From the NCBI GenBank assembly GCA_017533915.1, contig JAFWHX010000017.1, forward strand, positions 108,853 to 172,852: a DNA stretch of 64,000 nt, in the 5' to 3' direction. Shown one piece after another: positions 1 to 9,440 of this stretch; within the stretch, counting starts at the first letter, position 1, and each line of letters begins with the position of its first letter. The translations under genes and the position numbers were made by a program. The DNA is from Eubacterium sp. GTDB taxonomy: Bacteria; Bacillota; Clostridia; Peptostreptococcales; Anaerovoracaceae. The notes beneath the pieces were generated by a model, which was given only the letters and a program-made list of their open reading frames with translations, was not told where the DNA came from and searched no databases.

Positions 1-1
1 C

Positions 2-3000
2 GGCGGTACAGCTGTATGTAAGATCACTGATAAAAACGGCGACAATGTGGATCCTGTCGAGTTCAGCGGAGCTGAGCAAACAGTTGACGCATACAAAGGT
101 GAAGAGGTTTTGATCGGAGCCGCCGACGGTGAAGACGAGTACACGCTGAACGCAGTTATCGTGAACGATGAGCAGCTGGATCTTGATGAGGACGGCAAAG
201 TCACTCTGAAGGATCTCGATGAAGACAAGACGATAGTCTGCAGATTCGGAGCGAGTACTTACGTCGACGCGACATTCACAAAGGATGTAAGGAAGATCGA
301 AAAGTCCGATATGATCATCTTGAGCGAAGATGAGACAGAGATAGATGACGGAGAGTCTTATATCATTCAAAAGGGACAGCAATTTGAATTCACAGTTTCT
401 GTACCTGAAACAAGTAATTCCTACGTTACGGTAGATGGCGAGCCTCTGGATGCTTCAGGTGACCCGATAACAGCAGACGGCAGGAAGACATACAGCTATA
501 AGATCGCGAGCATGAACAAAGACAAAGAAGTCGCAGTCTGTGATTACAGGGTGATCTATATCCCTGATGAGAAGGATACCAGGACACCGCAGGAACAGCT
601 CATTGCATATTTCGAAATGATCACTGACAGTGTTGATAACCAGCCTGACGGAGTCCTGACCGATGACATAACACTCGAAGGTAATTATAGCCTTCCGAGA
701 CCTAAATCATTCAGCGCGGTATTTGATGGTAAAGGACATACGATTACCGGCATGAAGATCAAGTCAGCATATGGTGATGGAAGAGTAATTCCTTTCAGTG
801 GTCTCTTTGGAAATGTAAAGGAAGGCGCATGCATCAGAGATGTGGCTCTGTCAGGGCTTGATGTGGCCGCGATGGGTGATATTATGGGCGGCATTTACGT
901 ATCATCAAAACAGACAGGATTGATATGCAAAACGAATTCAGGAACGATTAGCGGCGTTGCGATCATAGATTCTGTCCTCGATGTCACTGATGCTTCATCT
1001 TCTGAAAGGAACAAGCCATTAGCAGGTATAGCATTTGAGAATAACGGCACGATCGAGAACTGTCTTGTACGCGGACTTTCTGTAACAACTGACGCAGATG
1101 CTGCAAACACGGTTATGGCCGGCGTCGTTAATAACTATACGATAGTTGGCGATCAGAAAGTGGGAGGCCAGATAAAGAACAGTTACTTTGCAGGCTTCGG
1201 TGTCAAGTATGCCGGACAGTCAGATTTCAGCTATCCGACTGACAACGTAATTGCGAGGGTGACTGATAATCCGGTCGGAACATTTGAAGGCAACTACTAC
1301 AATGCCACATACAACGGAAACGATCAGTTCGGAACGAGCGTATTCACTCTTGCATCTTCTACCGGCCAGCAGGCTCAGGAAGAAGAAGTCAAGACACCTG
1401 CGTTCACAAGGAAACTTGCGTACACTATGAACGGCAGCACTGATGATCCTGTCTGGGGGACCACAGATCCTGCTGATGATACATCAGCTGATGATCCTGA
1501 GAGTGCCAGAATGATCCAGATAAAGCTGGGAGGAGAGAAGTGCAAGGCTCCGATCAAAGTATCGTACGAGGCGGATGGACACCATCTTGACACATATCTG
1601 TATCCAGGCGATAACAAGCTTCCGCCGGCAGACGTCTTTGATGGAGTTACTGTGACAGCGTGGGAGATCGACGACAAAGCCTACGCTCCGGGAGATACCG
1701 TTGAACTTGACGAAGATATGTCAATAGTCGGTATCGTGGATCTCAGTGATTATGTGGCGTCACTCGAACTTACATCAGACGGAGACGCGAAGCCGATCAT
1801 ATACTACACAGACATCAAAGAGGCGTTCAGGGCGGCAGAAGCAAATGAAGCTGCTGCTGAAGATTCTGTGATCTCTCAGGTGCTCACGATCATAGGAACA
1901 TGCACACTCGCAGACGAAAGCGTGAGCGTCGGAGCCAATACGACTTTGATTATCAAGGAAGATGTGGCATTCACCATGAACGGAAATACCTACATCGAAA
2001 ACAGCGGCGTTATCGAGGTCGAACAGGGCGCTACAGTCCACAAGTACGGAACGATGCGCAACAAGGCGAACGCGTCGATAAGCATTCCGGAAGGATCGGG
2101 AACACCTGGAGCAGCTGACGGGAAATACTTCTACAACTACGGAACTTTGCTGGAGAACAATGGCGTGATAGATCATCCGGAATACATCAAGTGCGTGCCG
2201 CATCTCTGCGAGGAGTGGAAATACGCAGACGAACCGGATGAGGAAGGCAAGTGGTGGAAGACGAGCAAGTGCTCAGTCTGCGGGACCACCGTAAAAGAAG
2301 AGATCAAGCCGAATCCTCCTGCAGCAAAAGTGAAGAGGATAGAGATCTTCCATGAAGCGGAAAAGATCGTATATGAGATCAATGACAACTTCACCAAGAG
2401 CGGCCTTGTGATCGTGGCTGTACTCACAGACGATACGAAGGCGCCGGTCACAGATTATACTCTTGCGCTCAAGGTCGGAGATGAAGAGGAGAAGCCTCTC
2501 AAGGAGAATGATGCACTTACTGAACAGGGAGCCGCAAAAGTCATAGTGAAGTACGGCAAGTTCACATGTGACTACGACATCACGATATCAAACACTGCAG
2601 ATCTCCTTACGCTTACAGATGCTGAAGGAAACGAGATCACAGAAGCCGATATGGCTCCTGAGCAGAAGATAACTATCAATGCTTCACTTAAAGAGAAGCT
2701 CCCATATGAGACAGAGTTCAAATGGGCTGTCGACGACAGTGATGTGGCGTCTCTCGATACGAAAACTACCGGAAAGACGAAAGAAGTCACAGCCGGACAG
2801 CTTGGCGAAGCGATCATAACCGTTACTGTCGTGGATAAAGATGGTATCAAGATCCAGGATATCGATCCGAAGACAGTACATGTGGAAGTAAAGAAGCACC
2901 TTACAAGTCTGAAGATCAAGGGCGACGACTTAACGGTCAACAAAGACGATAACCTGCAGCTTGAGCTGGAAACGGCGCCTGAAGGCTTTGTTGATACGAT

Positions 3001-5236
3001 AGAATGGACTTCATCAGATGAAGATACCGCGGCAGTCGACCAGAACGGACTCATATCAGGTAAAAAGGGCGGCGATGTAACGATCACCGTGACCTCATCT
3101 AATGGCCTGACAGACTCAAAGAAAGTAACCGTGCTTGAGCCGGCAAATGATCTTACGATCGACCCGACAACACTCAACACAGTAATAGGAAGCTACAGTA
3201 CGATCAACGCAGTCGTTTCAAATGAGAACGCAAATGCCGAGATCACATGGACCATCGATCAAAACACAGTCGGCGGATTCTATGTGAAGAATGAAACAAC
3301 CGGCGCCATGGAGGTCGTCGACACAGCCAAGACGAAGCTGACGCCGGACGGAAAGGGCAAAGCTACAGCTTACATCACTGTATTTGGACAGGCAGAAGGA
3401 GACGCGGTCATAACAGCGTCAGTCCAGGGAGCAGCAGGCACTATTGAGAAGACGTGCTCGTTAACCGTAAGTCCTTCGAACGAATTTATAAACATCACAC
3501 TGAACGGCACAAGCATTTCAGGGCAGACTTTGAAGATGTCGCTGAGCGGCCAGTATGTCAAGCTTGGAGCAATATCATCTCATACAGGTGATACATTCAA
3601 GTGGGAGGTCATCGACGACAGCGCGGATCCTGTGCTCGAGGTCGACAGTACAGGAATCGTGACGTTCAGAAAAGTCGGAACCGCCGCGGTGAAAGCTACG
3701 TCTCAGTACAATACGAGCCTGTCAGATGTTGTGATGATCAAAGTCATCGCTGAACCGACAGGAGTCATAGTCACACCGAGCAAGCTTGAGCTGAAAGAAG
3801 GCACTCAGGCGACTTTGACGGCGAAACTGATCCCGGAGGGAGCAGAAGGCAAGGTCAAATGGTCATCTTCGGATACAAAAGTCGCGACTGTGACGGACAG
3901 CGGAGTGGTCAAGGCAGTAAGTAAAGGTACAGCGATTATTACAGCACAGCCTGAAGCAGAAGGTGCAGAGTCGGCAACTTGTGAAGTGACTGTGACCGGA
4001 GGAAGCGGACCGGTTCCTCCGGGACCTGGTCCAGGGCCTGAGCCTGAGCCTGACAAGCTGATAACAGTAAGCCGGGAGAAGATGGATCTCAGGATCGGCG
4101 GAAACGACGTGTTGTTCGCTACTGTAAAGGATGTAGGTCCGGATGCTGTAGTCGTCTGGACTGTGGATAATGACAAAGCAGCAGGATTCCTCGTATACGA
4201 TGAGGAATCAGGTCTGATGAAGACAGTGAGCACGGTCAGGACGCAGCTTATATATAACGAATACGACAAGCTCGAAGCAAACGTGATCCTGACAGGTATC
4301 GGAAATGGAACTGCGAACGTCACGGCAGAGGTATTCACGAAGAACGATGCGAACTCCGGCAGCAGCGAAGTGCTCACTAAGGACACATGTGTTCTGACAG
4401 TCGGCGAGGTAGATTCATACGTCTATATCACGCATAACGGCGCGCCGGTATCAGGCCAGGTGATGAAGATGAGCGTTGAGGATAAGATCCAGCTCGGCGC
4501 TGAGTCATCAGAATCAACAGACTCATTCAAGTGGACTTCGATCAGCTATGGCGATGACGAAGTGCTGAAGACCAGCAATTCAGGACGAGTAACGATGCTC
4601 GATGAAGGTTTTGCTGCTGTAAGAGTAATGTCAAGGATCACAGGCGCTGCGGACATCTGCTTCTTCAAAGTGACAGAAGCCGTAATCCCGCCTGAGCCGG
4701 TGATCTCAGACCTCGATGTAACGCTCGATGAGTACACGTTCATCTACGACGGCACCAAGAAACTTCCAGCTGTCACAGTGAAGAACGGCGACAAAGTGCT
4801 CGGCGACGGCATCAAAGAATCCAACGATAATGTCATACTTTTGACCGATGACGAGACCAGCACGATGCCGGGCATCTACAAAGTCGTCGCCATCGCGAGA
4901 GACATTCATATGGGCTCCGGAGAAGCCAGATACACCATCATCGTGAAGCCGACTGCGATAAAGAAACTCAAGAAGGGCAGCCGCTCGTTCAAGGTGAAGT
5001 GGAAGAAAGTCTCAAAGAAGAACATCACAGGCTACCAGATCCGCTACAGCACGAAGAAGAGCATGAAGCGCTCCAAGTATAAGACAGTGAAGAAGTACAA
5101 CAAGACCAGCCTCACTGTGAAGAAACTGAAAGCACGCAAGAAGTACTACGTACAGGTACGCACCTACGTGAAGAAGAACGGTATCACATACTGGTCACAG
5201 TGGAGCAAAAAGAAGTCCGTTAGGACCAAGAAATAA
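2..5236 (+). CDS. Large Ig-like (Big_2) surface protein, 5' end cut by window edge
   Basis: The reading frame is open from base 2, so the start lies outside the window; a GTG at 47 is unlikely to be the true start. Visible parts in order: a beta-helix/GLUG-like stretch (about 690-1300), a segment with HxC and CxxC resembling small metal-binding knots of clostridial surface proteins (about 2200-2300), a Big_2 domain (about 2896-3141), a second Big_2 domain (about 3751-4000), a Pro/Gly/Glu-rich linker (about 4010-4055) and a lysine-rich Fn3-like C-terminal domain (about 4960-5230) with the YYVQVRTY and WSQWSKKK signatures. A block of roughly 190 residues (about 3150-3710) is repeated in diverged form at about 4060-4640 (GTSISGQ against GAPVSGQ). 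No LPXTG anchor is present; the basic Fn3 end may hold it to the wall. Expected to be exported, but the signal peptide is not in view. Likely adhesin or scaffold; substrate unknown. Confidence 0.85.
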   Translation, partial: GGTAVCKITDKNGDNVDPVEFSGAEQTVDAYKGEEVLIGAADGEDEYTLNAVIVNDEQLDLDEDGKVTLKDLDEDKTIVCRFGASTYVDATFTKDVRKIEKSDMIILSEDETEIDDGESYIIQKGQQFEFTVSVPETSNSYVTVDGEPLDASGDPITADGRKTYSYKIASMNKDKEVAVCDYRVIYIPDEKDTRTPQEQLIAYFEMITDSVDNQPDGVLTDDITLEGNYSLPRPKSFSAVFDGKGHTITGMKIKSAYGDGRVIPFSGLFGNVKEGACIRDVALSGLDVAAMGDIMGGIYVSSKQTGLICKTNSGTISGVAIIDSVLDVTDASSSERNKPLAGIAFENNGTIENCLVRGLSVTTDADAANTVMAGVVNNYTIVGDQKVGGQIKNSYFAGFGVKYAGQSDFSYPTDNVIARVTDNPVGTFEGNYYNATYNGNDQFGTSVFTLASSTGQQAQEEEVKTPAFTRKLAYTMNGSTDDPVWGTTDPADDTSADDPESARMIQIKLGGEKCKAPIKVSYEADGHHLDTYLYPGDNKLPPADVFDGVTVTAWEIDDKAYAPGDTVELDEDMSIVGIVDLSDYVASLELTSDGDAKPIIYYTDIKEAFRAAEANEAAAEDSVISQVLTIIGTCTLADESVSVGANTTLIIKEDVAFTMNGNTYIENSGVIEVEQGATVHKYGTMRNKANASISIPEGSGTPGAADGKYFYNYGTLLENNGVIDHPEYIKCVPHLCEEWKYADEPDEEGKWWKTSKCSVCGTTVKEEIKPNPPAAKVKRIEIFHEAEKIVYEINDNFTKSGLVIVAVLTDDTKAPVTDYTLALKVGDEEEKPLKENDALTEQGAAKVIVKYGKFTCDYDITISNTADLLTLTDAEGNEITEADMAPEQKITINASLKEKLPYETEFKWAVDDSDVASLDTKTTGKTKEVTAGQLGEAIITVTVVDKDGIKIQDIDPKTVHVEVKKHLTSLKIKGDDLTVNKDDNLQLELETAPEGFVDTIEWTSSDEDTAAVDQNGLISGKKGGDVTITVTSSNGLTDSKKVTVLEPANDLTIDPTTLNTVIGSYSTINAVVSNENANAEITWTIDQNTVGGFYVKNETTGAMEVVDTAKTKLTPDGKGKATAYITVFGQAEGDAVITASVQGAAGTIEKTCSLTVSPSNEFINITLNGTSISGQTLKMSLSGQYVKLGAISSHTGDTFKWEVIDDSADPVLEVDSTGIVTFRKVGTAAVKATSQYNTSLSDVVMIKVIAEPTGVIVTPSKLELKEGTQATLTAKLIPEGAEGKVKWSSSDTKVATVTDSGVVKAVSKGTAIITAQPEAEGAESATCEVTVTGGSGPVPPGPGPGPEPEPDKLITVSREKMDLRIGGNDVLFATVKDVGPDAVVVWTVDNDKAAGFLVYDEESGLMKTVSTVRTQLIYNEYDKLEANVILTGIGNGTANVTAEVFTKNDANSGSSEVLTKDTCVLTVGEVDSYVYITHNGAPVSGQVMKMSVEDKIQLGAESSESTDSFKWTSISYGDDEVLKTSNSGRVTMLDEGFAAVRVMSRITGAADICFFKVTEAVIPPEPVISDLDVTLDEYTFIYDGTKKLPAVTVKNGDKVLGDGIKESNDNVILLTDDETSTMPGIYKVVAIARDIHMGSGEARYTIIVKPTAIKKLKKGSRSFKVKWKKVSKKNITGYQIRYSTKKSMKRSKYKTVKKYNKTSLTVKKLKARKKYYVQVRTYVKKNGITYWSQWSKKKSVRTKK

Positions 5237-5280
5237 GCACTGACAGTAAAAATCTACAAGGGTCGGGGGAATAGAAGAAC

Positions 5281-5320
5281 AGCAGCGGTGAGTACGAACT
5301 CATCGCTGCTGCTTCTTTAT
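5281..5320 (+). terminator. Rho-independent terminator of the surface protein gene
   Basis: A 13-bp stem (AGCAGCGGTGAGT with ACTCATCGCTGCT, one G:T pair) closes an ACGA tetraloop and is followed by a T-rich run, 45 bases after the stop codon. Confidence 0.85.
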
Positions 5321-5323
5321 AAG

Positions 5324-5404
5324 CTAGTCTTTGATCAGTAAGCCGCCGGATGGTGCTGGCATGGTTAGTCTTTGATCAGTAAGCCGCCGGACGGTGCTGC
5401 ATGG
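5324..5404 (-). repeat. Two echo copies of the 3' end of the DUF2284 gene
   Basis: On the minus strand the gene ends GGLLIKE-stop. Directly beyond the stop are two further tails, at 5365-5391 and 5324-5350, each reading SGGLLIKD-stop. Against the gene, GGT is GGC and CTG is TTA (synonymous), the last residue is E to D, and the stops are TAA and TAG. The two echoes resemble each other more closely than the gene, with a unit of about 41 bases. They are not expressed as part of the gene. See the findings on gene-tail echoes. Confidence 0.85.
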
Positions 5405-6061
5405 CTACTCTTTGATCAGCAGACCGCCGATCTGCACGAAATAATCAGGAAGCTCGTTGTCGACGATCCATTTCATTTCGATGCCGAACAGTTCACGCGT
5501 CGTCTTGTCAAGGTCGCTGCCGAGGGATTCGAGAGAATGGTGCATCTTTTCGGGATGGCGGCACGGTTTGCCCAGTTTTCTGGCACAGTTGCCGTAGCCG
5601 CAGACTATGCAGCTTCCCGGGATAAGGGCGTTGCTGCCCGGATAGATCTTCTCAAGGCTCACAAGCTGTTCCAGAAGGCCGGCGAGATTTCCGTCGATCA
5701 GCTTGTTTATATTGAATTTGTCGCCATCGCCGCCGCTTTTGATCTCGCCCTTCACAGCCATCTTGCCGCTTTCGCTCCGCCAATCATCCGCCTTAGGCTT
5801 ATCGTTGACGAACTTCTCTGCGACCGCCTTGCGGTAGTCCGCTTTGTCTTTGTCAGTCATGATGAGCTTCCTGCAGACGAGGATCAGGCTGTGAAACGAT
5901 TTCCAGTACCTGAGCGTGTCAAAACTGTCAAACGGCGGGCATGACCAGCTCCACCCATACACAGGGCAAAGCGCGCACTTCTCCTGGAAAAGCTCGATAT
6001 CGCAGTATTTATCCAGATAATCATCAACAGTGATGATCTTCTCGTATGTTTCCGCTTTCAT
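5405..6061 (-). CDS. DUF2284 family predicted metal-binding protein
   Basis: This 218-residue soluble protein has the cysteine pattern of the DUF2284 family: C29, C32 and C41 in a CxxC-x8-CPP block, and C151, C154, C159 and C167 in a second CxxCxxxxC block near the C-terminus, plausibly binding an iron-sulfur cluster or other metal. The family has no proven biochemical role; it is common in anaerobes. The ATG at 6061 has no strong ribosome site, so the start is moderately certain. It stands alone on the minus strand, convergent with the surface protein gene. Its C-terminus (GGLLIKE) is repeated twice in the DNA just past its stop codon. Confidence 0.8.
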   Translation of the reverse strand: MKAETYEKIITVDDYLDKYCDIELFQEKCALCPVYGWSWSCPPFDSFDTLRYWKSFHSLILVCRKLIMTDKDKADYRKAVAEKFVNDKPKADDWRSESGKMAVKGEIKSGGDGDKFNINKLIDGNLAGLLEQLVSLEKIYPGSNALIPGSCIVCGYGNCARKLGKPCRHPEKMHHSLESLGSDLDKTTRELFGIEMKWIVDNELPDYFVQIGGLLIKE

Positions 6062-6193
6062 AATGGTTACGTGTTCTTTCTGATAATTTCATTCTTTTTC
6101 TTTTGCTTATTCGGTGTCTTTTTCTAATCGGCTTCTTTTTCTCTTTTATATCGGCGCAGTTACTAAGTAGGGCGCTGACGGTAGCACGGTAGT

Positions 6194-6280
6194 CAGCCGC
6201 GCTTTTGTCATCCGGTAGTCGGCCGGATAGCATGCTTCAGATAATCAGCCGTGCTTTTGTCATCCGGTAGTCAGCCGGAT
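6194..6280. repeat. Two 35-bp direct repeats beside the HAD gene stop
   Basis: A 35-base unit (6194-6228 and 6246-6280, period 52) is repeated with three or four differences and abuts the stop codon of the HAD gene. The rest of the 6062-6280 gap is T-rich with no recognisable gene. Confidence 0.75.
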
Positions 6281-6958
6281 CTACAGTACGTCGATTATCT
6301 CAGCAGGTGTCGCGATCAGATATTCCGGCTGGTCGTCAGTGATGCTGGAGATCGCTTTGACCGGGTTGCCGTCAGGATCACGCTCGATCTGGTATGTCCT
6401 GGTCCACAAAACTAGAGCAAAATCAACGCCGGCGTTATGAGATGTAAGCAGATCAAAAACGGCATCGCCGATATACAGCGATTTCTCGGGATCTGAAGCG
6501 AGCATGCTCAAAGCCTTGTCGATCGGGGCAGGGTCTGGTTTATGCCTCTCAGTGTCTTCGCATGTGAGCATAACGTCAAAATACTGTCTCGCGTCGAATA
6601 GATCGAACATTATATCTGCGGTCTCTTTGTGTCTTGATGTCACGACTCCTGTCTTGAATCCTGCGTCGTGCACACGACCCACTGCGTCTAGAACGCCCGG
6701 TATCTCATGCACGAGATCAGTAAGTCGCTCGATCTGCCAGTCACGGTATATCGCGACGGCCTTTTCGGTCGGAACTTCAGGAAAGTGTTTGTGCAGGCTG
6801 ATGTCGAGTTGTTCGCCAAACGTCTTCAGGCATTCAGCTTCATCATATTCGCCAGGCCGAAGCACATCGTAAGTGTGCTGCCATGACTTCAGTACGGCGT
6901 CAGTCGAGTCGACGATCGTACCATCAAAATCAAAAAGCACGGTATCATATTTCGACAT
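6281..6958 (-). CDS. HAD-family phosphatase (phosphoglycolate phosphatase-like)
   Basis: The 225-residue protein carries all HAD motifs: DFDGTIVDSTD near the N-terminus (nucleophile D10 and acid D12), VVTSRHKE (motif II), K in RHKPDPAP (motif III) and YIGDAVFDL (motif IV), with a C1-type helical cap between motifs I and II. It should hydrolyse a small phosphorylated metabolite in the cytosol; Gph or pyrophosphatase (PpaX) type activity is the best guess, but the substrate cannot be read from sequence. The ATG at 6958 is chosen because AGGAGGTG lies 7 bases upstream; a longer in-frame extension to 7081 lacks such a site and has non-family sequence. It is a single gene, with tandem repeats on both sides. 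Confidence 0.88.
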   Translation of the reverse strand: MSKYDTVLFDFDGTIVDSTDAVLKSWQHTYDVLRPGEYDEAECLKTFGEQLDISLHKHFPEVPTEKAVAIYRDWQIERLTDLVHEIPGVLDAVGRVHDAGFKTGVVTSRHKETADIMFDLFDARQYFDVMLTCEDTERHKPDPAPIDKALSMLASDPEKSLYIGDAVFDLLTSHNAGVDFALVLWTRTYQIERDPDGNPVKAISSITDDQPEYLIATPAEIIDVL

Positions 6959-7079
6959 TTGCTGCACCTCCTGTACCGAGCCCGAAACTCCGACTTCCCA
7001 AATGAGCCGATGAGATTTTGCTCGTACAATACGATTATACAAAGAGAATAGGGTATTTGCAAGATTGTCACATCGCCAC

Positions 7080-7231
7080 ATTGCGATTGCGCTATCACAT
7101 TACCAGATTGCTGTTGCGCTATCACATTACTAGATTGCTGTTGCGCTCATGATATGTCAGATTGCGGTTGCGCTTTCACATTACCAAATTGTTGTTGAGC
7201 TCATGATATGTCAGATTGCGATTGCACCCAC
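7080..7231. repeat. Tandem array of 27-bp units, about 5.6 copies
   Basis: Units begin with ATTG at 7080, 7107, 7134, 7161, 7188 and 7215, giving an exact 27-base period. Two variants alternate: one ending in CACATTACCAG and one ending in CATGATATGTCAG. The array lies upstream of the HAD gene. No coding sense is apparent. Confidence 0.9.
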
Positions 7232-7253
7232 TAAACTTATATGACTTTCGGAT

Positions 7254-7930
7254 AGATTATGATCTATCTACAAAAAGCAGAAAATTAGCGAAAATGATCT
7301 CATTTTGCACGATTTTTCTAATTCTGTAGACAGAAATGGCCCCAAAACCCATGATTCCGTCTACAAAAAGCAGAAAACTGGCGAAAATGATCTCATTTTG
7401 CACGATTTTTCTAGTTCTGTAGACAGAAACGGCCCCAAACCCATGATTCCGTCTACAAAAAGCAGAAAACTAGCGAAAATGATCTCATTTTGCACGATTT
7501 TTCTAGTTCCGTAGACAGAATGAGTCTATAGGACAGGATTCTGTAGAAAAATGGACCTGAATTTGATGAAAAGTGTAACAAAACCGATAATTATGCGGGA
7601 TTTTTCTACAGAAACAACCTATAGGAAGGGATTCTGTAGAAAAATCGGCAAGATTTTGATGAAAAGTGTAACAAAACCGATAATTATGCGGGAATTTTCT
7701 ACAGAAACAGCCTATAGGAAGGGATTCTGTAGAAAAATCGGCAAGATTTTGATGAAAAGTGTAACAAAACAGATAATTATGCGGGATTTTTCTACAGAAA
7801 CAGCCTATAGGAGGGGATACTGTAGAAAAATCGGCAAGATTTTGATGAAAAGTGTAACAAAACAGATAATTCTGCAGGATTTTTCTACAGAAACAGCATT
7901 ACAGGAAGGGATTCTGCAGATTAGTGGGCA
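7254..7930. repeat. 660-bp array of 93-bp hairpin units (about 7 copies)
   Basis: Corresponding points recur at 7267, 7360, 7452, about 7545, 7632, 7725, 7818 and 7912, a period of 92-94 bases. The first three units (type A) have arms beginning GTCTAC and ending GTAGAC with imperfect pairing of about 30 bases. The later units (type B) have perfect 15-base arms, TTCTGTAGAAAAATC against GATTTTTCTACAGAA. The two types share the period and a CAGAAAC(A/G)GCC block, so they are one family. The reading frame stays open across part of the array only because 93 is a multiple of three. This fills the gap between the HAD gene and the small membrane protein gene. Confidence 0.9.
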
Positions 7931-8010
7931 AGATTTTGATATGAACGGCTTGACAGTTATGATATAATATCACATGTTATTATATTTTATTATTTAATGA
8001 AGGTATTGTT

Positions 8011-8442
8011 ATGGAATTAGCATTTGGTGGAGTTGCGGTAGCTGGAGTGATCCTCATAATCTGGTGGGTACTTCAGATCATCGGTGACTGGAAGCTCTTT
8101 GAGAAGGCTGGGAAGCCGGGTTGGCACAGCATCATTCCGTTCCTGAACACTTATGATGAGTATGATCTTTGCTGGAACGGTGGATTTGGTATCCTTTACC
8201 TTGTGATTCTTATCGGAATCAACATGATCACTCCTGAAATGGCACAGGAACATGCCATGCTTCCGATGCTTGCGGGAATTGGCGGAGTCGTAGCTCTTGT
8301 TCTGCAGGTCATCGAGAGTAACAAGCTAGCAAAATCATTTGGCAAGGGAATCGGCTACACGATCTTCCTGATCCTTTTAGACCGTATTGCAAGAATGGTG
8401 CTCGGATTCAGCGATGCTGAGTACAAAGGAAAAGATCTGTAG
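8011..8442 (+). CDS. Small multi-pass membrane protein, DUF5684-like
   Basis: The 143-residue protein has a hydrophobic N-terminal helix (residues about 3-22), the conserved WKLFEKAGKPGWHSIIPFLNTY loop block (given here only as its position, about residues 30-51), and two further hydrophobic segments (about 55-72 and 85-103), with a last one near 110-125. The KAGxPGWxxIIPxxN pattern marks DUF5684 / 'signal peptidase I-like' small membrane proteins of Firmicutes, whose role is unknown. GAAGGT lies 8 bases before the ATG. It is a single gene placed just after the 93-bp hairpin array, so its promoter must lie in the last array unit or in the AT-rich 7950-8000 segment. Confidence 0.8.
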   Translation: MELAFGGVAVAGVILIIWWVLQIIGDWKLFEKAGKPGWHSIIPFLNTYDEYDLCWNGGFGILYLVILIGINMITPEMAQEHAMLPMLAGIGGVVALVLQVIESNKLAKSFGKGIGYTIFLILLDRIARMVLGFSDAEYKGKDL

Positions 8443-8445
8443 GAT

Positions 8446-8611
8446 CTTTTGAGTCGTGAGCAAAACCCCATTCGTACGTGAGGTGAATTGTTCTGACATG
8501 AGCAAAACCTCATCGGTATGTGAGGTAGATTGATCTGACATGATCAAAGCCTCATCGGTATGTGAGGTAGTTCGATCTGGCATGAGCAAAACCATCTGCT
8601 CGTGCGGGAAG
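8446..8611. repeat. Four tandem 42-bp units after the membrane protein gene
   Basis: Units start near 8455, 8497, 8539 and 8581 with a 42-base period. Each holds a short hairpin, CCTCA with TGAGG, around a loop such as TCGGTATG, and three contain GATCTG, which also forms the last codons of the gene upstream (GAT CTG TAG). This suggests the array started from the gene's 3' end. Confidence 0.85.
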
Positions 8612-8678
8612 TAAAAAGTTTTGTGCGCCGGTACTGTGTTTCAAAATGCAGTACCGGCAACTGTTAGATAGAGATTTC

Positions 8679-8835
8679 TGACAGCAGGCGAATGAGCCAT
8701 GGATGTCTTTTGACAGCAGGCGAATGAGCCATGGATGTCTTTTGACAGCAGGCGGATGAGCCATGGATGTCTTCGACCAGCAGTTAAATAAGCCATGGAT
8801 GTCTTCGGCCAGCAGTTAAATGAGCCACAGAAGGT
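8679..8835. repeat. Five tandem 32-33 bp units before the nicotinamidase gene
   Basis: Units begin at 8679, 8711, 8743, 8774 and about 8807. The core is GACAGCAGGCGAATGAGCC followed by ATGGATGTC; the first three units are nearly identical and the last two share a diverged AGCAGTTAAAT version. GACA and TGTC at the unit ends can pair. The last unit stops about 40 bases before the next start codon. Confidence 0.88.
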
Positions 8836-8874
8836 TTAGTCAGTTGGTGTTTGAGCCGCTGAATGGAGGGTATT

Positions 8875-9405
8875 ATGAAAAAACTCGTAGTTGTGGATAT
8901 GCAGAATGATTTTATCGATGGCGCGCTCGGAACGCCGGAAGCGGTCGCAATCGTAGACAATGTGCGGGAAAAGATCGGCCAGTACAACCCATGTGACATT
9001 TACGTCACGATGGATACGCATGGGCCGAATTACATGAATACGCAGGAAGGGCAGAACCTTCCAGTTGAGCACTGCATAAAGGGCACAGACGGCTGGAAGC
9101 TTTCACCTGCGATCGAGGAGATGCTCCATGATGCTCATGTTTTTGAGAAGCCGACTTTCGGATCGGTAGAGCTTGCTGAATCGCTAAGGGATCTGGCAGG
9201 GGACGACTACCCGAACGGCGAAGGTATGGAGATCGAGCTCGTCGGCCTTTGCACCGACATCTGCGTCGTTTCAAATGCTTTACTCATCAAAGCATTTCTT
9301 CCGGAAGCTGAGATCAGCGTCGATCCGGCTTGCTGCGCAGGCGTTACGCCGGAGGCTCACGAAGCCGCGCTGGCGACGATGCGTTCATGTCAGATAAAGT
9401 GCTAG
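8875..9405 (+). CDS. pncA: Nicotinamidase-like cysteine hydrolase (isochorismatase fold)
   Basis: The 176-residue protein has the cysteine-hydrolase triad: D8 in VVDMQNDF, K92 in FEKPTFGS and C130 in CTDICVVSN. D47, H49 and H66 match the metal-binding set of nicotinamidases, which favours nicotinamide to nicotinate conversion in NAD salvage over other family activities. The ATG at 8875 is preferred over the one at 8863, because the sequence GGAGGG that would follow the earlier ATG is placed exactly as the ribosome site of the later one. Single gene, ending at a strong terminator. The pncA name is inferred from motif content only. Confidence 0.78.
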   Translation: MKKLVVVDMQNDFIDGALGTPEAVAIVDNVREKIGQYNPCDIYVTMDTHGPNYMNTQEGQNLPVEHCIKGTDGWKLSPAIEEMLHDAHVFEKPTFGSVELAESLRDLAGDDYPNGEGMEIELVGLCTDICVVSNALLIKAFLPEAEISVDPACCAGVTPEAHEAALATMRSCQIKC

Positions 9406-9406
9406 T

Positions 9407-9440
9407 AAAAAACGGTGGTGAGCTAACGCCGCCGTTTTTT
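9407..9440 (+). terminator. Terminator of the nicotinamidase gene
   Basis: AAAAAACGGTGG pairs with CCGCCGTTTTTT around a 10-base loop, starting one base after the stop codon. Confidence 0.9.

Noticed and set aside
7305-7967. Open frames of 69 and 138 codons within the 93-bp array
   Set aside because: They stay open only because the unit is a multiple of three; no good ribosome site, changes between units are not biased to third positions, and the inverted-repeat structure explains the conservation.
7939-7970. Promoter TTGACA/TATAAT before the small membrane protein
   Set aside because: The two boxes are only 7 bases apart, so they cannot serve one sigma-A promoter.
7080-8835. CRISPR array
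   Set aside because: Units follow each other without unique spacers, there are no cas genes, and unit sequences drift.
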